Shown piece after piece: positions 58,423 through 64,000 of a DNA stretch of 64,000 bases (the stretch's first letter is position 1; each line of letters begins with the position of its first letter). A program made the position numbers and the translations under genes. Source of the DNA: Clavelina lepadiformis (taxonomy: Eukaryota; Chordata; Ascidiacea; Aplousobranchia; Clavelinidae). The stretch lies in NCBI RefSeq assembly GCF_947623445.1, contig NC_135246.1:14305856-14369855 (forward strand), read 5' to 3'. The notes below the pieces were generated by a model. That model was not told the origin of the DNA. It saw only the letters and a program-made list of their open reading frames with translations, and did no database searches.

Positions 58423-59453
58423 TACGTACTGTTTCCCTTTCGCGTAGCGCAAGAATGAACGAACACATTTTACGTAATCAATTTACACTCTTGCGTAATT
58501 GTGACGTAAATCACACTGTAATTATTGGGAGGTCGTCTAGCAACAATGCTTTTCGTTGATGTTGATGTGAAGTAGGTTTCGTGTTACAACTTACAAGGCA
58601 ACTGCTCTGCACTGTAACCTGATGCCATACGTTTGTTAGGTTTTCAAAATAGCAACGAAAAATTTCGGGCAAGTCTACAACATGGAATAGAGTGTATTTC
58701 ATCAATTCCTCCATGCAATGACTATTTTCAATGGCGACAGCTTTATCACTACAGAATACTACAAAAACATAGCCAGGAAGTCAAGAAACAAAATAGTATG
58801 ACTCATCAGTTCACAGCGGTTTGACAAACATTGGATGACGTCATACCAACAATAATATTATAAAACTCCAACATGGGACAGCCATGATTGTTATATTCAC
58901 TCTTATGAAATTTTCGCTTTGCACAGAAATTAATTCTGCCTGTGCATAAAAAAGTTTTTTATTGAGTATGAGTGAAAATTAAAGAATACTGTTATTTCGT
59001 AGTCGCAGCTGGATCACAATTCAGCCGTAAGATGAAGTTCAAACAGAAATGTTTTGTGATGTCTGTCACTATTGCTTTTGTCTGGATTGATTTTCTTAGA
59101 GATACCGTAGGGTTATGATGTCTTAATTGAGGGGCAGTTTCATTATGTTTGGCTATGCATATGGCCTTATAAGGCAAGGCTTAAGTAGGTAACTCGTTTG
59201 CCTGTTGCCTTCATTGTTGAAAATACCGGTAGGCCTATGAAATGCCATAGCCTACTTGTCTGCTTAATTCGGCAGTTGCGCACGGAAGACAGCGCCAATT
59301 TTAAAATTTTACCGATTTCAATAACAACAACCTTTGTTTAAAAACTTGTGTAATGTGATAATAGTCGATGGACCGACTGGAAAGTACGGCAGTTTTTGAC
59401 GAGAAATCGTGCGTGCCTAGATGCAGATTTTTGCGTGATGATCAGTGCCGCAC

Positions 59454-60630
59454 TTAATACTAGAAAGGCCGGAGTTGTGATAAGCTCTCAACGGCCACCA
59501 GCGATCATTTTGACCGCTTCTCCGAAAATTCGTTTTTGCTACGAATTGCGTTGTGTGTTTGCAGCGTAATTATTGAACAAATATTCAAGGCACATAACTC
59601 GATTAATCTATCCACCAAAAAGAGTTTTATTTCAAAGAATGGGCAAAAATATGGACACAAAATTTGAAAATTTTTCACATTTGCGTTGTCGCACATCTAA
59701 TACATTCAAAAAGGTCAGTTGCGGTACACTCACCACATATGGTTTCGTTACATTTCAAACAACGTTTCTTGGTTTTGTTTTGCGTGCAGTTTGCAGCTAT
59801 TTCATAATGTTTACGCTTCTGGGCTTTGCTCTTTTCACGAGCGTTTGGCTGTGTGTGAGGTCTTGCAATCGTAGCGTTTCTGCTTAATCTTTCAACGATG
59901 TAGTCTTCATGTTGTTCTGTGTTATAAAATTCCACTTTCTCCGGTTTCTTTTTGTCAGATGCGCCAAGTTCAACAGATTGATGCAGAGAACTAAGAATAC
60001 AAACGCTTTTCTTGAGCTTACACTGATACCCAGTCATAGTTGCCACATCGCCTGCCTTCATGAGCTTACTAGAATAGCGTTGCTGCAGGCATTTTGCAGA
60101 TGCAGGCATCTCACGTCTAACCTTGTTCATAGTTCCAACAAGACTGGTTTTCTTCTTTTTCAGCTCTTTGGCAAGTAAAAACGACGTGAAGAAGTTGTCG
60201 GTTGTAACATTTCTGCCTTTACGCATAAACGGTTGTATGAGATTCATGGCAATGGAATGGCAATTAGGATATACTTCGATTCCACATCAACCACCAGCCA
60301 GAACTTTATGCCAAACTTGTCCGGTTTGTTTGGCATATACTGGGTGAATCTACAACGAACTTTTGTCGGAAACAGCTGGAAAAAAGGCTTAGAAACGATA
60401 CTTTTTTTTGAGCAGTCAAAATGACCGCTAATGGCCGTTGGAGGTAAACCACCCTCTAAAACGTTTCTGGAAGCAGTCTTCCGCTTGATACTCAGCATGA
60501 GCATTTCTGCTTAATACTTGGGAAATTTTAAGAAATTTTGCATATATCGCACTTTTAAATTCCAAAAAATATATCGCACTTTCAAATTCCAAAACGGTCA
60601 AAATGACCGCATCAGCCGTTCTAGTGTTAA
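59454..60630 (-). mobile_element. Internally deleted piggyBac-type transposon with TTAA duplication
   Basis: TTAA lies at both ends (59454-59457 and 60627-60630). Inside are matching termini, TACTAGAAAGGCCGG at the left and, on the other strand at the right, CACTAGAACGGCTGATG, each followed within about 50 bp by a GGTCATTTTGACCG-like palindrome. The minus strand encodes parts of a piggyBac transposase: YMPNKPDKFGIKFWLVVDVE, then GRNVTTDNFFTSFLLAKEL, and a C-terminal Cys-rich finger CLKCNETICGEC with CIRC. The DDN-type catalytic residue in TTDNFF is kept, but the N-terminal third with the first catalytic aspartate is missing and the frame shifts near 60247. At about 1.2 kb it is half the usual length, so it is non-autonomous. 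Confidence 0.92.
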
Positions 60631-60867
60631 GGTGCGTTATTTTGCACTTAATGACTTAGACAGAACTTCCGTGCACTCAATATTCAATTGATTGAATGAT
60701 TGAATAAATTATACTGTGTACATTACTGTGTAATTGCACACCTCCATTGCATCTGAGCATTTTTGCACATCGCATTTGTCATATTTGGTTGTTTGGCAAT
60801 CTCAAGGCCTTGCTGAAAATGACCATATTCTGCAGTCCCGTCAGTCCGGGTTATAGCTTATATTATT

Positions 60868-61002
60868 CTGTGCAATGGTTGTTACCAACAATTAGTACCT
60901 TAATTATTTTTAAGCACATTTAAGCCTTTTTGGCTTTGTCACTTTTTCCCGTTCATTGACGCATGCTAGTAGTAACTGGATGGGTTTTTCGTCCCCACCA
61001 CG
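60868..61002 (-). repeat. Dispersed repeat family A, copy 3
   Basis: The minus strand matches 9446-9590 and 17181-17324: GGTGGGGACGAAAAACCCA, TCAATGAACGGGAAAAAGTG, GCCAAAAAGGCTTAAA, and GGTAACAACCA at the end. Confidence 0.7.
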
Positions 61003-61968
61003 TTTTTAACGAAATATAAAGTTATTGATATTGGTTTTAGATTGAATTGTGTTGACTCACATGGTCACAACACATTTGCAACAATAATAATTACAGTAGC
61101 ACAACTGACACAGGCAAATTGGCAAGACCTCGAGGGCAGAAATGTGCATTGCGGTAATACTGTATAATCTGAGCAGAAATTTTAGTGTCAGCAGAGCCAC
61201 CAAACTCACATACGAATTAATACACCATTTAAATTAAAAACAGTATAATGGTGTAAACTGTATGGTGTCATTATCTTTATCCTCAGACTGAAGAAAGTAT
61301 TTGCATGATTTAAACACAGTGAATGTCAGTGATGCAAGCTACTGCGCAAGTTTGAATAAAGGAAAACAAAAGCAAAAGATAAAATTTGAGTAAAAGTTGT
61401 ATAATAAATTATATATATTCGTGAAATGTGATTTGACATTTTGCAATGATTTAGACATAATTTGTCGGTTAAAGCTTAACATACTCCATCATGAAATTGT
61501 GCAAACGTAGCAGCCTACATGGAAGCTCAGTGCTAACAAAAAACTTACACCATGACTATGTTAAATTAAAATTTATCACACATGATAAATTTGTTTATGC
61601 AACAAACTACATCAGTGATAAATAGTTTTTCTCAAAGGCAAAGGTCTTATATATATATAGATATGTTTAAAAAATATCTTTCAAATTTGAAGATTTTGGT
61701 TTGCTTTTATGTGATAAAGATATAGAAATTTGTAACCTTCCAGTTTGAAACAATATTTCTGACATTATTGATTAATCAGAGATGAATATTATATGAGCAT
61801 AGGGATATTTCCAAATAAGTTTTTGATGAGTTTTGATTGAAGGGCAGCCAAGTATGTTTGATTTAAGATGAGTTTAGGTGGTATTAAGCGATATATATTC
61901 CATGTGATAATGATAAGACAATTGATATGTACCAGGTTGGAATAAAATTTTGTTTGACATTTTGCCAG

Positions 61969-62200
61969 AGCTGGGCAGCGCTCATTAAAAAAAAACGGCG
62001 CTCATGCTCAACGATAAAAATTGAGCCCCTTTCACTCACGATCTTGAATAAAAAAAATAAGAGCGTGCTTGTTCTCATTAAGCTAAAAGTTACATTAGCT
62101 AATTTTAAGGTAAAAGGTTTCAAAAATGAACACACAAGTGTTTTCCAATCACAGAAACCAGCAAAGGATATAAAGCCAAAATGGCTATATTTCTGCAGTT
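61969..62200 (+). mobile_element. hAT-like end fragment
   Basis: Begins CAGAGCTGGGCAGCGCTC, close to the end at 24650, and shares GGCGCTCATGC. No transposase or opposite end was found; borders on the right are approximate. Confidence 0.4.
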
Positions 62201-62794
62201 GATTTTGATGAGTTAGTTTCAGCATTTGAAATAATGAAAGCAGAATGGCCAGGCCTTGGCATCATAATTACATAGTTATTAATTGGCAAAGTGTTTTTTT
62301 AATCTGAACCCTTTGCGGTCGGATATTTTTACCCCTAGTTGCCATCCTTGGTGGTATTAAAATAATGATTCAGTTTGTTATGTATATTTTAATGATGTTT
62401 ATGCGATTGCTTATATTTGTTTAATGTTTATCATTTAATTTGATATTTTTTTGTGAATTTTATTTGCTATACAATACCACTTACCTTAGATCAGGAATAA
62501 GAAATATATGTATATATCGCAAACTGTTTAAGAAACGATTAAAATCTAGTGTTTATGCAAATCATGTTATTTATATGTTATGTTATACAAGTATGAAGCA
62601 CACAGAAATAAAAAAAATGCAAAAAATCCCACAATAGGGCCAAAGTGTAGTATCTTTAGTTGTCCCATCTAACTTTGTCATACTATTATTTGTAATATTT
62701 GTATATGATAGATAGATTACATATAAATAGCTGAAGAAACTATCTTGCAATCAAACTGGTAAAAGTGATTATTTAATGACTACTGAAAGACGAA

Positions 62795-63549
62795 ATGTTG
62801 CAGTTTACACCTCCGGTCGTGAAGGAATTGCTGGGATGGAAAAGAGGGGAAATGAGTGCACAAGTGAGCATGCTAGATGATTAACCTACTTTGACACAAC
62901 TGTGAATTCTAAGAAGTCGTAACAGTGTCTTAGCAACTCAAACAGCAACAAATATTAAATTATGTAATTATATATTACATGTATATGTGATATTTTTTTT
63001 ATTTTGTTTGATCTGATTTACTACATATACTTTTTGTTAGACAGTTTTGCAAACAATGTCATACTATATCAATCTATGTATAATTTGTATTTAGGTAGAT
63101 GCATATTTTTTCTTTATTATAGGATGAAAAGTTTGCAGAGAAAGCCATAAAAAGTTTGGTTAAAAAACTAAAGAAAAGTGGTGGTTTGGATGATTTAAAG
63201 AAAGCTGTCACAAAACAATCTGTGGACACAAAATGTGTCAAAATTCCAAGATCATTAGATGGAAGATTGCAGGTGAGAAGCTGTTTGTTCTTTGTGGTGG
63301 GTACATATTTTAAAATATATGTTAAAGGTTACATGACAACTAAACCCTGATTAACCTTTCAGCATACATGTTTGTAAAATATTTTGTTGCATTTGAATGA
63401 ATTGTGCTCAAATCGCATAGGTTTCACACAAAAAATCGTTACCTCATGTTTTATACTGCCGACTGTGGAGATGGCCAGATTTACGCAATCATCATGAGTT
63501 AAGACCTGTGGAGAAGTGTGAATATGCATTCCAACTGAAAAGAGATGAA
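62795..63549 (+). CDS. SMAD3: SMAD2/3 (receptor-regulated SMAD), MH1 domain exons, 3' partial
   Basis: Three phase-0 exons, 62795-62863, 63123-63272 and 63421-63549, continue past the window edge. The start is [19 protein letters not shown], as in SMAD2/3. The MH1 domain follows: [20 protein letters not shown], then [17 protein letters not shown] and [20 protein letters not shown], then [13 protein letters not shown]. The zinc-binding cysteines (TKC, LYC, EKC) are present; the histidine ligand would be in the next exon. The DNA-reading hairpin keeps the Arg, Gln and Lys contacts in GRLQVSHKK. The SMAD2-specific inserts are absent, so it reads like SMAD3, as expected for a single invertebrate SMAD2/3. 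It transduces activin/Nodal/TGF-beta signals from receptor to nucleus with SMAD4. The linker and MH2 domain lie right of the window. Confidence 0.96.
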
Positions 63550-63657
63550 GTAAGCATGTCCTTTCATATAAGTAAGCTTTTGTCTACTCTTTTTGAAATT
63601 TTAGCTGACCCAAAAGTTTTTTATGTTTTAAAAGTCTACAGTTTACACAGCCTACAG

Positions 63658-63989
63658 CAGTGATTCCCAACCGCGGCTCTTAGAGTCGCATGCGGCTCCA
63701 AGCTAGCCTTCTTGCGGCTCTCATAGACTCCTGAAAATCCCACGAAAAATATAAAAAATCTATTTATAATAATTAGGACGATTGTTTATTGACTTGTCAA
63801 AAAAAAGTCGAAAATTGGTCAAAATTTGTGTGATTTGTGTTATTTTTCTTGTTAGTGTTGCTATTGTAGGCTACATGCTTTCATGCTTTAAAATTTTCGT
63901 TATAATTACTTGTGTGTTTTCATTCGGCTCCATACGTACTCTGAAGTTTGAAATTCGACCCCGACACCAAAAAAGGTTGGGAACCACTG
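63658..63989. mobile_element. hAT-type MITE in SMAD2/3 intron 3
   Basis: The 332-bp element starts CAGTGATTCCCAACC and ends GGTTGGGAACCACTG, with flanks GCCTACAG (63650-63657) and GTCTACAG (63990-63997), an 8-bp duplication with one mismatch. The left part repeats GCGGCTC words. Non-coding. Confidence 0.88.
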
Positions 63990-64000
63990 GTCTACAGTAT

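Larger units (their letters stand above)
55017..59453. other. Intergenic; repeats only
   Basis: No supported exon. Contains a perfect 40-bp palindrome (57264-57303), a 593-bp MITE (57830-58422) and an isolated CRE (TGACGTCA, 58836-58843). The remainder has only short frames. Confidence 0.5.
60631..62794. other. 5' flank of SMAD2/3; repeats only
   Basis: Contains repeat A copy 3 and a hAT-like end fragment, listed separately. The remainder up to the SMAD start codon is AT-rich and presumably holds its promoter; no clear TATA/CRE arrangement was found. Confidence 0.45.

Noticed and set aside
59573-59887. Plus-strand frames across the piggyBac element
   Set aside because: They are the reverse of the minus-strand transposase, which carries the real motifs.
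1-64000. CRISPR arrays, prokaryotic operons, rRNA genes
   Set aside because: None present; the sequence is clearly eukaryotic with spliced animal genes, and the tandem arrays have no unique spacers.

Overview
This is a eukaryotic, intron-bearing, AT-rich window from an animal genome. Every recognisable gene is metazoan: GIGYF, MPC1, a TCF19-like FHA/PHD protein, CFAP36, a DYDC-type DPY30-domain protein, STK16, a TARBP2/PRKRA-type dsRNA-binding protein, a 7TM receptor and SMAD2/3. Short introns (down to about 50 bp), close gene spacing and single-copy co-orthologues of vertebrate gene pairs suggest an invertebrate deuterostome, most likely an ascidian tunicate. The organism is inference; the gene identities rest on protein motifs read directly and compared with remembered family sequences.

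Layout. 1-1534 (+): last six exons of GIGYF. 2718-7547 (-): exons of an unrecognised multi-pass membrane protein, with an 850-bp foldback repeat in one intron. 7548-13546: no recognised gene, but a CRE/TATA promoter-like cluster, a perfect hairpin and small repeats. 13547-15989 (+): intronless MPC1, then a five-exon TCF19-like gene. 18360-25573 (-): twelve-exon CFAP36 with hAT-type insertions in its introns. 25574-30381: repeats (a hAT MITE and tRNA-derived SINE-like pieces). 30382-39028 (-): the DYDC-like gene, with one very large terminal exon and two further candidate terminal exons. 39029-41291: two inverted minisatellite arrays. 41292-44623 (-): STK16 and an intronless three-dsRBD protein in tandem. 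44624-47736: a MULE transposase remnant and a tandem repeat. 47737-53467 (+): a five-exon 7TM receptor carrying a decayed mobile-type gene in its last intron. 54488-55016 (+): an unrecognised two-exon 149-aa protein. 55017-62794: a perfect palindrome, a 593-bp MITE, a deleted piggyBac element and repeats. 62795-64000 (+): first three exons of SMAD2/3, running off the right edge.

The genes do not form one pathway. CFAP36 and the DYDC-like gene are both cilium/axoneme-type genes; GIGYF (translational repression) and the TARBP2-like protein (Dicer partner) both act in post-transcriptional silencing. STK16 plus TARBP2 (455 bp apart, same strand) and MPC1 plus TCF19-like (588 bp apart, same strand) are tightly spaced pairs. 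The most unusual protein is the DYDC-like one: a DPY30 head followed by a long acidic disordered region with eight copies of an FN-A/G/S-Y-x-L-L type motif, a candidate PP1-docking site, and a C-terminal IDQDDE motif that recurs in a second candidate terminal exon. The window is also rich in small DNA transposons with intact target-site duplications, mostly in introns.
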